From Thermoprotei archaeon (GTDB taxonomy: Archaea > Thermoproteota > Thermoprotei_A > Sulfolobales > Fervidicoccaceae): a stretch of 6,130 nucleotides of DNA. A program made the translations under genes and the position numbers. The notes under the pieces were generated by a model. It did not search any database, was not told where the DNA came from, and saw only the letters and a program-made list of their open reading frames with translations. Of this stretch, positions 1 through 5,526 are shown piece by piece. How positions within the stretch are numbered: the stretch's first letter is position 1; every line of letters begins with the position of its first letter. The stretch is taken from the NCBI GenBank assembly GCA_022759165.1, contig JAEMPT010000019.1, positions 1 to 6,130 of the forward strand, written 5' to 3'.

Positions 1-813
1 AAGCGAGACGGCAAGAAGAAGAGCCACCCCCCAAGCACTCATAGCTAACATAGGATAAAACCTCAGCATTAGGTAGACCCCCGCCTTAACCATTGTAGCG
101 GCATGGAGCAATGCGCTGACGGTTGTCGGACCTTCCATCGCGTCTGGCAGCCATGTATGCAGTGGGAACTGTGCAGATTTTCCCATGGCCGCAAGAACTA
201 AAAGTGGCGCAAACGGTAAAAGAATAGAGAAAAGTTGATGCGAACTAAAGATCGACGGAATGTTCGTCGCACCATAATATAAAGCTATAGCTGAGAATAT
301 CATTAGGCCTATGTCTCCAAATCTCGTCATTACAAGCGCCTTTATCCCTGCCCTTCTGGCCTCTCTCCTGCCCCACCAGTATCCTATTAGAAGAGCGCTA
401 CACACCCCGACAAGTTCCCAGTTAAAGAGAAGGTAAATCAGATCGGAAGCTAGTACTAGGTTCAACATAGCCCCAATAAAAAGAGATAAAAGAGAGTAGT
501 ATCTCGCGAAGTCCTCAGCTTCCTTCATGTAGTCAACGCTATAAATTGCAACTGCAGAGCCGACCAAACTAATCACTAATGAAAAGAAAAGAGACAGTTT
601 ATCGGCCAAAAGGGAAACATGCGGAATTAAGAAAACCTCGTAAGATGATTCTAAATTTGCTAAAAGATATAATGAAATGCAGAGAGATACTAGCGATGAA
701 AATGAAGTAATTACTTCGGCGACCATCCTAGTTTTGCGAAAAAGCAAGATAATAGCCGATGCTGCGAATCCATTTAATGCCAATATTATTAGAAGCTCAG
801 ACAATCCGGCCAT
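1..813 (-). CDS. nuoL: NuoL-like antiporter subunit of membrane-bound hydrogenase (partial, 3' end off the window)
   Basis: This is an open reading frame of 271 codons without a stop that runs off the left edge. It encodes the N-terminal part of a NuoL/ND5/MrpA-family antiporter-like subunit, which translocates ions across the membrane; full-length relatives are about 600 residues or more. The family signature GKSAQFPLHTWLPDA starts near residue 211 and is followed by MEGPTTVSALLHAATMVKAGVYL. The expected channel residues are visible: Glu133 in NWELVG, Lys212 in GKSAQ and His237 in LLHAAT, with the Lys-to-His spacing of 25 known from bacterial NuoL. Several hydrophobic segments span residues 8-271. 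The ATG at 813 follows a strong SD (GAGGTGA, 820-826) with a 6-nt spacer, and that SD overlaps the nuoK stop. The gene lies 11 bp after nuoK. MrpA or HyfB/Mbh-type subunits are related alternatives, but the operon order favours NuoL. Confidence 0.93.
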   Translation of the reverse strand, partial: MAGLSELLIILALNGFAASAIILLFRKTRMVAEVITSFSSLVSLCISLYLLANLESSYEVFLIPHVSLLADKLSLFFSLVISLVGSAVAIYSVDYMKEAEDFARYYSLLSLFIGAMLNLVLASDLIYLLFNWELVGVCSALLIGYWWGRREARRAGIKALVMTRFGDIGLMIFSAIALYYGATNIPSIFSSHQLFSILLPFAPLLVLAAMGKSAQFPLHTWLPDAMEGPTTVSALLHAATMVKAGVYLMLRFYPMLAMSAWGVALLLAVSL

Positions 814-819
814 ATGCCT

Positions 820-826
820 TCACCTC
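820..826 (-). promoter_or_regulatory. Shine-Dalgarno site of the nuoL-like gene
   Basis: GAGGTGA lies 6 nt before the ATG at 813 and overlaps the nuoK-like stop codon. It fixes the start of the partial antiporter gene and implies coupled translation. Confidence 0.8.
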
Positions 827-1109
827 AGGTTCGTTTAAGTTCGTCGAAATCTTCTACTTTCTTTATCCTTGCAAAAGATACTAGGAAAGATATTAGTACA
901 GCTTCGGATATTCCAGTAATGGATGCTATAAGAACTACGGCAAATTCCGAAGAGCACATAGAAGAAAGAAGATATATTGCTCCCAATGAGGCTGAGAAAA
1001 TCCCCAATATAAATCGGAATAGGGTTCTATAAGTCAAAATTGTAGCTATACCGGCGCTAACTAAGAGAAATGATATGAATAACGAGAAAAATGTTTCCAT
1101 TTCTATCAT
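825..1109 (-). CDS. nuoK: NuoK-like small membrane subunit
   Basis: This 94-residue protein has three predicted membrane helices (about 6-24, 30-50, 56-80), as in NuoK/MrpC/MbhG, where bacterial NuoK is about 100 residues. It belongs to the proton-translocating membrane arm between NuoJ and the antiporter subunits. The third helix holds the conserved glutamate (Glu69 in GISEAVLIS, matching the AAAEAAIGLA block of NuoK). In the second helix the usual glutamate of the GIELMLNA-type block is replaced by Phe38 (LGIFSASLG), which is closer to MrpC/MbhG proteins. The tail after helix 3 (RIKKVEDFDEL) resembles the normal NuoK end. The ATG start overlaps the nuoJ stop as ATGA (1106-1109). It follows a near-perfect SD, GGAGGTG at 1117-1123, with a 7-nt spacer. 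The assignment rests on size, topology and its position between nuoJ and nuoL. Confidence 0.88.
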   Translation of the reverse strand: MIEMETFFSLFISFLLVSAGIATILTYRTLFRFILGIFSASLGAIYLLSSMCSSEFAVVLIASITGISEAVLISFLVSFARIKKVEDFDELKRT

Positions 1110-1576
1110 TTCCTCGCACCTCCCAAAATGGCTATTATAGCTCCGATCGCTATCAGAAGAGCGACAGATAGCGCAACTATATCTTCGGTGTTAATCGTGA
1201 AAAATGGCGCAGAAAGGCAATTTCCATAACTAGGCAAATATCTTATAGCCACCGAGGCTGAAAGAAGAGAAACCGCTATCGGAATTGCCAGTATCTTTAC
1301 GCCTATTGAAAGCTCGGCTCTTGCTCCAACTTTCTTTAAGCATAGTTCACTGGGACATAGGAGGATCATAGACGTATAAGTTAATGCGGTCAATCCTCCG
1401 CTGTATATGAGAACGACAGCGAGCCCTGCCCTTGGATCCAGCTGAATAGCGATGCCCAGGCCTATTATCAGTGAACCGAAAAACATGGAAAGCAAGCTCC
1501 TCGGGCAGTGTCTAGATATCAGGGCATACAACAATATAATAGCACCTAGAGAGCCTAATGCCATGAACATGTACAT
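1106..1576 (-). CDS. nuoJ: NuoJ-like membrane subunit
   Basis: The protein has 156 residues and about five hydrophobic segments (roughly 5-20, 28-45, 51-73, 90-110, 130-152), the topology of NuoJ/ND6. Bacterial NuoJ is about 170-180 residues. The best family signal is the third helix, LAVVLIYSGGLTALTYTSMILL. It matches the NuoJ block with a conserved tyrosine-glycine pair (IYxGgxxxL), the site of the pi-bulge involved in coupling in complex I. No cofactor motif is expected or seen. The ATG at 1576 follows a GGGGAT SD-like sequence (1583-1588) with a 6-nt spacer. Met3 and Met5 are possible later starts but lack an SD. It starts 13 bp after nuoI and overlaps nuoK by 4 bp. Most simpler group 4 hydrogenases (Ech, Hyc) have no full NuoJ, so its presence points to a complex-I-type membrane arm. 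Confidence 0.87.
   Translation of the reverse strand: MYMFMALGSLGAIILLYALISRHCPRSLLSMFFGSLIIGLGIAIQLDPRAGLAVVLIYSGGLTALTYTSMILLCPSELCLKKVGARAELSIGVKILAIPIAVSLLSASVAIRYLPSYGNCLSAPFFTINTEDIVALSVALLIAIGAIIAILGGARK
1117..1123 (-). promoter_or_regulatory. Shine-Dalgarno site of the nuoK-like gene
   Basis: GGAGGTG lies 7 nt before the ATG at 1109 and is the closest match in the window to the archaeal anti-SD complement. It supports Met1 over Met4 as the start. Confidence 0.8.
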
Positions 1577-1589
1577 CGTGCGATCCCCT

Positions 1590-1952
1590 TTACCGCTTGA
1601 TTATTATGATAGGTGGCAAATCAGTCCTCATTTCAATGGCGTTTTGTTTGCATACTTGTGCACATAATCCGCAATAGATACATTTCGAATAATCAAAGGA
1701 TGGGTTCTTGACTTCAACTACCTTATTTCCTATAGTTTTTTTGCCCCCAGGAACCATGGTTATAGCTTGAGAAGGGCAGCTAAGGGCACATAGTGAACAA
1801 CCTATGCACTTTTCCGGAACTAGCACAGGTATGCCTCTTGAAGATCCGTTGAAAGCTTTTTCTGCTTCTTCAGGTGGCAAAGTGTCAGGACTACTGAACA
1901 AGTTCTCTAGTGCCTCAAACCAAGTCCTTAGGCTGCTTTTCTTCTCTACCAT
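1590..1952 (-). CDS. nuoI: NuoI-like 2x[4Fe-4S] ferredoxin subunit
   Basis: This 120-residue electron-transfer subunit has two [4Fe-4S] motifs: CIGCSLCALSCP (Cys49, 52, 55, 59) and CIYCGLCAQVCK (Cys91, 94, 97, 101). They are separated by about 31 residues, as in NuoI/EchF/HycF/MbhN. It relays electrons between a soluble carrier, most likely ferredoxin, and the proximal cluster of the small subunit at the cytoplasmic face. There is no membrane helix. The proline that usually follows the last cysteine is lysine in the second motif. An ATG at 1967 would add five residues but has no SD. The ATG at 1952 follows GGAGG at 1961-1965 with an 8-nt spacer, so I use 1952; this also cuts the overlap with nuoH to 7 bp. 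It is shorter than bacterial NuoI (about 180 residues) and near the size of archaeal and hydrogenase versions. Confidence 0.93.
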   Translation of the reverse strand: MVEKKSSLRTWFEALENLFSSPDTLPPEEAEKAFNGSSRGIPVLVPEKCIGCSLCALSCPSQAITMVPGGKKTIGNKVVEVKNPSFDYSKCIYCGLCAQVCKQNAIEMRTDLPPIIIIKR

Positions 1953-2920
1953 AATCCCATCCTCCATATCGCTAATATGACTGCCTGAACTACTAATAGA
2001 GAGGTCAAGGGAATTCCCAATCTCATCGGCAAGAGAATGCTTCTAACTCGAACCGCAACTCCCTCTATGTAAGATAGGACCAAAGCGATAGCTAATGCCT
2101 TAATTAGGAAATAGATGGGCCACAAGACAATAATCTGCGAGGCGAATGGTCCGCTCCCTCCTCCTAGGAAGAGGGTAACTATCAGTGATATACTGAAAAG
2201 ATAATCCATATTACCGATTAGCCTCATATAGGCTAACGTCCGTCCAGACAATTCGCTCATCCAACCTGCTGCTACCTCCTGCTTAGCGTGAGGTAAGTCG
2301 AACGGGGGTTTCTCTAGCTTCGCCAGCAGGGAGAAGACGGCGACGATGAAACCGATTGGTTGATAGAGCACGAGCGGGCGGTTTATCATTTGGTACCGGA
2401 CTATATCTGATATTGTGGCAGAACCTGCTTGGAAGAATATCAAGGCAAAGGAAGACAGAAAAATCAGCTCGTATAGAGAATATTGCACTATCAGCCTGCC
2501 GGTCCCGACCACAGTAAATGGAGTTCTCAAGGATAAACCTGCCATAAGGTATGATAGACATGTGAAAGCGAAGACGATGAAGATTACGAGAAGATCCCCG
2601 TTAAAATTAAGAACCGGGGATTGCGATAGAAAGGGAAGGTGAAGGAATCCATAAGTGAGAAGCGTCACCCCGATTATAGGGGATGCCCTGTAAAACAGCA
2701 ATTCGGTTCCCTTTGATATTGCTTCGGTTTTTGACAATAGTTTGAGGAAATCAACAAAGGGTTGGAAAATACCGCCTGGGCCAGTGAAGTATGGACCAAC
2801 TCTTTTCTGTATCCTTGCCACGGCCTTCCTCTCTACCCACTCAAATAGAAAGGAGAGGAAGAAAAAAATGATGCCAGCAACGATCGTTAAGATCGAAGTT
2901 AGTAAAGGAGCACTGCTCAT
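1946..2920 (-). CDS. nuoH: NuoH-like membrane anchor subunit
   Basis: This 324-residue multi-helix membrane protein (about eight helices) belongs to the NuoH/ND1/HycD/MbhM family, which anchors the hydrogenase domain to the membrane arm. The motif ERKAVARIQKRVGP at 30-43, followed by GPGGIFQPFVDFLKLLSK, matches the first cytoplasmic loop of NuoH. PPFDLP (205-210), Glu215, Glu223 and SGR (225-227) match the second. This loop is more like complex I (PFDLPEAExE) than HycD, but two of its acidic residues are replaced (His211, Lys213). An upstream GTG at 2929 would add three residues. The ATG at 2920 overlaps the large-subunit stop as ATGA (2917-2920) and has a GGGGTG SD-like sequence 6 nt upstream, so I prefer it. 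The difference is only three residues. Confidence 0.94.
   Translation of the reverse strand: MSSAPLLTSILTIVAGIIFFFLSFLFEWVERKAVARIQKRVGPYFTGPGGIFQPFVDFLKLLSKTEAISKGTELLFYRASPIIGVTLLTYGFLHLPFLSQSPVLNFNGDLLVIFIVFAFTCLSYLMAGLSLRTPFTVVGTGRLIVQYSLYELIFLSSFALIFFQAGSATISDIVRYQMINRPLVLYQPIGFIVAVFSLLAKLEKPPFDLPHAKQEVAAGWMSELSGRTLAYMRLIGNMDYLFSISLIVTLFLGGGSGPFASQIIVLWPIYFLIKALAIALVLSYIEGVAVRVRSILLPMRLGIPLTSLLVVQAVILAIWRMGLW
1961..1965 (-). promoter_or_regulatory. Shine-Dalgarno site deciding the nuoI-like start
   Basis: GGAGG lies 8 nt before the ATG at 1952, whereas no SD precedes the ATG at 1967. It lies within the 3' end of the nuoH-like gene. Confidence 0.75.
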
Positions 2921-4575
2921 ATAGGGCACCCCAGGCTTAAGTTCGCTGGCACAGACCTAGGTAGCTTTACCATGAGAGGTTCCATTCCCTTCACATATAC
3001 TATAGCTCTATCTTCACAGCTGAAGCAAGGGTCGATCATAGTTAGGATGAGCGGCACGTCCGCTAAGGTATAGCCTTTTAAGGCCTCAGCTGCGAGAACG
3101 AGGTTGGGCAAAGTTGGGGTCCTGATTTTAACTCTGTAGGGATTTCTCGAACCAACTTTGCCTCTGAGATAGTAGTAGAGTTCCCCTCTGGGAGGTTCCG
3201 TCCTCGCAAACGCCTCCCCCTCCTTTGATGTTCCCATGAAGAATGTCTGAGGTACGGGGTTTCCTGATGGAATCTTTTCTACTATCTGCTCAATAATTCG
3301 TATGGATTCAAAGGTCTCTTTGACTCTAACTGTGGAAATGCTAAGCACATCACCCCCCTTCTCAGTAATAACTTCGAATGAAAGGTCTGGATATGCGCCA
3401 TATGGTTCAATTTTCCTTATATCATATGGTATTCCTGCTCCTCTAAGGGTAGGGCCTACAGCTCCTGCCGATATAGCAAGTTCAGCCGTGAACGATCCTA
3501 TATTCTTCGTTCTTTCCCATAGCGGTTCATAGGACATAACGGCTTCCGAAATCTTTTTGAATTCCTTCTTGAATTCCTCAATTTCCCTTTGAACGATTTT
3601 CAGCTTTTCATCGCTGACATCTGCCCTAACGCCTCCTATCGTAATATATGATTTGTTAACCCTGTTCCCAGCGATCATCTCTAGAAGCTTCATTATTCTC
3701 TCCCTAGCAGACCACAGCCACATGAACATCGAATCAAAGCCGGCCCAATATCCTAACAAGCCTATCCATAGGGAGTGGCTATGTATTCTTTCTAGCTCCG
3801 CTACAAGCGTCCTAAGATATTCTGCTCTGGCGCCGGGGGTAATCCCTAGAAGCTTTTCTGCTGCCAATGTGTATGTCCAAGAATGGTGAAAGCTACAGAT
3901 CCCGCAAACCCTTTCTACCAGGAATAAAGCTTGGAGGAACGTTCTGTTTTCTGCAAGCTTCTCTATACCTCTGTGTACATAGCCTATTCTAGGCCTAGCC
4001 TCAACGATCTTTTCGCCCTCGAGCGCTAATGCGAAGTGCTCGGGTTCCTTCAGTGCAGGATGGTATGGTCCGAAGGGCAAAATAACAACGCTCTCAGCGC
4101 TGTACCTAGATGAACCTGTAATCGGAATGGCGGGGGATGGTGGTTGGAGCTCCTGAACGCTATCCAGCAGTTTCATTAGCTGGTCCATCGTTACCGTTTT
4201 CAGCAACGGAGGAGGGGCTCCTGCAGGATAGGAATCGGGAAGCAATAACCTCGTATTAGGGAGCGGGTGTCCATTGAAATTAACGCCGAACATGTCCCTT
4301 ACTTCCATCTCGTAGATATATGCGCCTAAAAGAATCCCACTTATGCTGTCGATAGATGGCTGCTTGTCCGGCAATATTACTCTAAGGTGTCTTAGTTCTC
4401 CCCTGAAGTTATCAAAGGAGTAAAGAAGTTCGATGTTTGAGTCCGCATGGACAGCAGTTATACCGACCAAATGTGGATGAGTAGTAGCAATTTCCTTAAC
4501 TGCATCCACAATAGATTCAGATGGAACCAATTTAACTGTAGTCCCGTCACTCTTTGGTAAGCTTACTGCCCCCAT
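2917..4575 (-). CDS. hycE: [NiFe]-hydrogenase group 4 large subunit, fused NuoC-NuoD (HycE-like)
   Basis: This 552-residue catalytic subunit would catalyse reversible proton reduction/H2 oxidation on the cytoplasmic side. Residues 1-125 form a NuoC (30-kDa) domain ending in EMEVRDMFGVNFNGHPLP (89-106). After a proline-rich linker (144-152), the NuoD/large-subunit domain runs from about 160 to the end: GPYHPALKEPEHF (169-181), YVHRGIEKLAE (199-209), RVCGICSFHH (222-231) and DPCFSCEDR (515-523). Both CxxC pairs (Cys224/227, Cys517/520) are intact, so the NiFe site should be real, unlike NuoD of complex I. A 29-residue tail follows Arg523, the expected endopeptidase cut site. The reading frame extends to an ATG at 4605, but the ATG at 4575 has a strong SD (GGAGGAGGAG, 7-nt spacer); the upstream Arg-rich stretch is simply this SD read as codons. 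It overlaps the small-subunit gene by 29 bp. Confidence 0.96.
   Translation of the reverse strand: MGAVSLPKSDGTTVKLVPSESIVDAVKEIATTHPHLVGITAVHADSNIELLYSFDNFRGELRHLRVILPDKQPSIDSISGILLGAYIYEMEVRDMFGVNFNGHPLPNTRLLLPDSYPAGAPPPLLKTVTMDQLMKLLDSVQELQPPSPAIPITGSSRYSAESVVILPFGPYHPALKEPEHFALALEGEKIVEARPRIGYVHRGIEKLAENRTFLQALFLVERVCGICSFHHSWTYTLAAEKLLGITPGARAEYLRTLVAELERIHSHSLWIGLLGYWAGFDSMFMWLWSARERIMKLLEMIAGNRVNKSYITIGGVRADVSDEKLKIVQREIEEFKKEFKKISEAVMSYEPLWERTKNIGSFTAELAISAGAVGPTLRGAGIPYDIRKIEPYGAYPDLSFEVITEKGGDVLSISTVRVKETFESIRIIEQIVEKIPSGNPVPQTFFMGTSKEGEAFARTEPPRGELYYYLRGKVGSRNPYRVKIRTPTLPNLVLAAEALKGYTLADVPLILTMIDPCFSCEDRAIVYVKGMEPLMVKLPRSVPANLSLGCPI
2927..2932 (-). promoter_or_regulatory. SD-like site for the nuoH-like gene
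   Basis: GGGGTG lies 6 nt before the ATG at 2920. Together with the ATGA stop-start overlap it favours this start over the GTG at 2929, which is itself part of this SD-like sequence. Confidence 0.6.
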
Positions 4576-5011
4576 CGTTCTTCTCCTCCTCCAACTTGTT
4601 TTCATATAGCTTTTTCAGCGCCGCGAAAATCTGCCTTGGGTTCGGTGGGCATCCTGGGATGCAGATAACGTTTTTTATCACTTTTTCTGCCCCACCCAAT
4701 ACATTGTAACCTCCTCGAAAAACTCCCCCGCTACAGGCGCACGTCCCAATAGCGATAGCAATTTTAGGATCCGCCATCTGTTCATATATCATTTTAAGCG
4801 ACCCTGCGGTCTGCCTAGTGACGGGACCGGTTATAATCAAAATGTCAGCGTGCTTAGGAGATGCGGTCAGAACAGCGCCTAGCCTCTCTACGTCATACTT
4901 AGGTGTTAAGGCAGCAACAACTTCTATGTCACAGCCATTACAGCCTCCGGAATTGAAATGAAATAGCCAAGGGCTTTTCCTTATAAGTTTAATTGAATTA
5001 CTCTCTTCCAA
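4547..5011 (-). CDS. nuoB: [NiFe]-hydrogenase small subunit (NuoB/HycG/EchC-like)
   Basis: This 154-residue electron-transfer subunit carries the proximal [4Fe-4S] cluster next to the NiFe site. The ligand motifs are GGCNGCDIE (Cys24, Cys27), GTCACSGGVF (Cys91) and PGCPPNP (Cys121). The spaced CxxC is the hydrogenase form; true complex I NuoB has adjacent cysteines here. There is no Tat signal and only one cluster, which fits group 4 small subunits on the cytoplasmic side. The extra Cys93 and Cys117 are not needed for the cluster. The start codon is TTG at 5011, preceded by GGAGGAG (5019-5025) with a 7-nt spacer. The gene overlaps the nuoA-like gene by 14 bp and the large-subunit gene by 29 bp. 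The C-terminus is charged and probably disordered, partly because it encodes the next gene's SD region in another frame. Confidence 0.95.
   Translation of the reverse strand: MEESNSIKLIRKSPWLFHFNSGGCNGCDIEVVAALTPKYDVERLGAVLTASPKHADILIITGPVTRQTAGSLKMIYEQMADPKIAIAIGTCACSGGVFRGGYNVLGGAEKVIKNVICIPGCPPNPRQIFAALKKLYENKLEEEKNDGGSKLTKE
4583..4592 (-). promoter_or_regulatory. Shine-Dalgarno site deciding the large-subunit start
   Basis: GGAGGAGGAG on the minus strand lies 7 nt before the ATG at 4575. It places the start of the large-subunit gene there instead of at the upstream in-frame ATG at 4605. The site is embedded in the 3' end of the small-subunit gene. Confidence 0.85.
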
Positions 5012-5345
5012 GCGGGTTCTCCTCCATGTATACGTTATATCCCAGTACCGTTGAAATGAGCACCGCGGAGTAAAGCAAGATCGTCCAGGGGGTTATGTTA
5101 ACGAAAAAGAGAGCAATTATAAGAGACTCGACGGCAAGAAGGATAAATAAGAAAACAACCATATCGCTTACTTGCGTTATTTGCCTGTCTCCGAATTCTA
5201 TGCCTGCCGTATATGGAGATCGTCCAGATGATCCATCAGGCTGTTTAAACAGAGGGCCCTTTCCACCTAATACGTATATAAGTGCAAAGATAAGCCCTAG
5301 CAGCAGGACAGATATTATCTCCTGCTCAATAGTTGTAACCCCCAA
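4998..5345 (-). CDS. nuoA: NuoA-like membrane subunit
   Basis: This 115-residue protein has three predicted helices (about 10-27, 62-82, 87-105), the topology and length of NuoA/ND3. The loop after helix 1 contains SPYTAGIEFGD, a divergent form of the NuoA PYExG loop that lies at the quinone cavity in complex I. Helix 2 (VVFLFILLAVESLIIALFF) corresponds to the FxxFDxE helix, but keeps only one acidic residue, Glu73. It is the first gene of the operon. The start is TTG at 5345; an in-frame TAG lies 9 bp upstream (5355-5357) and no better start is seen. Only a weak purine-rich stretch (GGGAAGAG) precedes it, which fits a promoter-proximal gene with a very short leader. The identity as NuoA comes from topology, partial motif and first place in a canonical A-B-C/D-H-I-J-K-L order. 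Sequence similarity is modest. Confidence 0.85.
   Translation of the reverse strand: MGVTTIEQEIISVLLLGLIFALIYVLGGKGPLFKQPDGSSGRSPYTAGIEFGDRQITQVSDMVVFLFILLAVESLIIALFFVNITPWTILLYSAVLISTVLGYNVYMEENPLGRE
5019..5025 (-). promoter_or_regulatory. Shine-Dalgarno site supporting the TTG start of the small subunit
   Basis: GGAGGAG lies 7 nt before a TTG codon at 5011. Its position inside the last codons of the nuoA-like gene suggests translation coupled to termination of that gene. Confidence 0.82.
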
Positions 5346-5378
5346 GGCTCTTCCCTAAATTTTTTGATTTATTTTTAA

Positions 5379-5394
5379 TTTATAAGTTTTTCTA
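5379..5394 (-). promoter_or_regulatory. Predicted archaeal promoter (BRE + TATA) of the hydrogenase operon
   Basis: On the minus strand a purine-rich BRE-like stretch (AGAAAAA) runs directly into CTTATAAA (5386 to 5379), an archaeal TATA element. A transcript starting about 26 nt downstream of the box centre would begin near 5356, about a dozen bases before the TTG at 5345. That gives a very short leader just including the weak GGGAAGAG. No other promoter-like gap exists in the operon, so all eight visible genes are probably cotranscribed from here. This is a prediction from pattern and spacing only. Confidence 0.6.
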
Positions 5395-5479
5395 CGAAAA
5401 AAAGGCAAAATACAAATCTTTTATTTTTAAATAACTAACATAAAAATAATCCAATGTTTAGTAAAATCGTTATTAATAG

Positions 5480-5488
5480 TTATAAATA
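5480..5488 (+). promoter_or_regulatory. Candidate TATA element for the endopeptidase gene
   Basis: TTATAAATA on the plus strand is centred near 5484. Usual archaeal spacing puts the transcript start near 5510, leaving a leader of roughly 17 nt without an SD before the TTG at 5527. A second TATA-like sequence at 5504-5511 is too close to the start codon to serve unless transcription begins inside the gene. The BRE context is weak. Confidence 0.4.
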
Positions 5489-5501
5489 TTTTTAACGGAC
5501 C

Positions 5502-5513
5502 AACTTATAAGTT
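5502..5513. repeat. 12-bp perfect palindrome AACTTATAAGTT, candidate operator
   Basis: AACTTATAAGTT is its own reverse complement and covers the predicted transcript start of the endopeptidase gene. An 11/12 copy (AATTTATAAGTT) lies at 5377-5388 across the TATA box of the hydrogenase operon. A shared regulator or simply shared core-promoter sequence could explain it; the region is AT-rich, so chance is not excluded. Confidence 0.35.
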
Positions 5514-5526
5514 ATTTTGATGAAAT

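Noticed and set aside
814..1032. 72-codon plus-strand frame opposite the nuoK-like gene
   Set aside because: It is fully antisense to a gene with a clear SD and family topology; its composition is unlike a real protein.
2283..2561. 92-codon minus-strand frame inside the nuoH-like gene
   Set aside because: It is an alternate frame of nuoH with Arg/Pro-rich, low-likelihood sequence.
3302..3889. Plus-strand open frames opposite the large-subunit gene
   Set aside because: They are antisense shadows of a strongly conserved hydrogenase gene, with no family-like motifs and no SD.
5421..5434. AT-only inverted repeat TTATTT-TT-AAATAA
   Set aside because: It is low-complexity sequence in an AT-rich promoter region, where such symmetry is expected by chance.
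5454..5495. Possible 13-codon leader peptide upstream of the protease gene
   Set aside because: It has no SD, lies upstream of and across the predicted TATA element, and encodes nothing resembling an attenuator.
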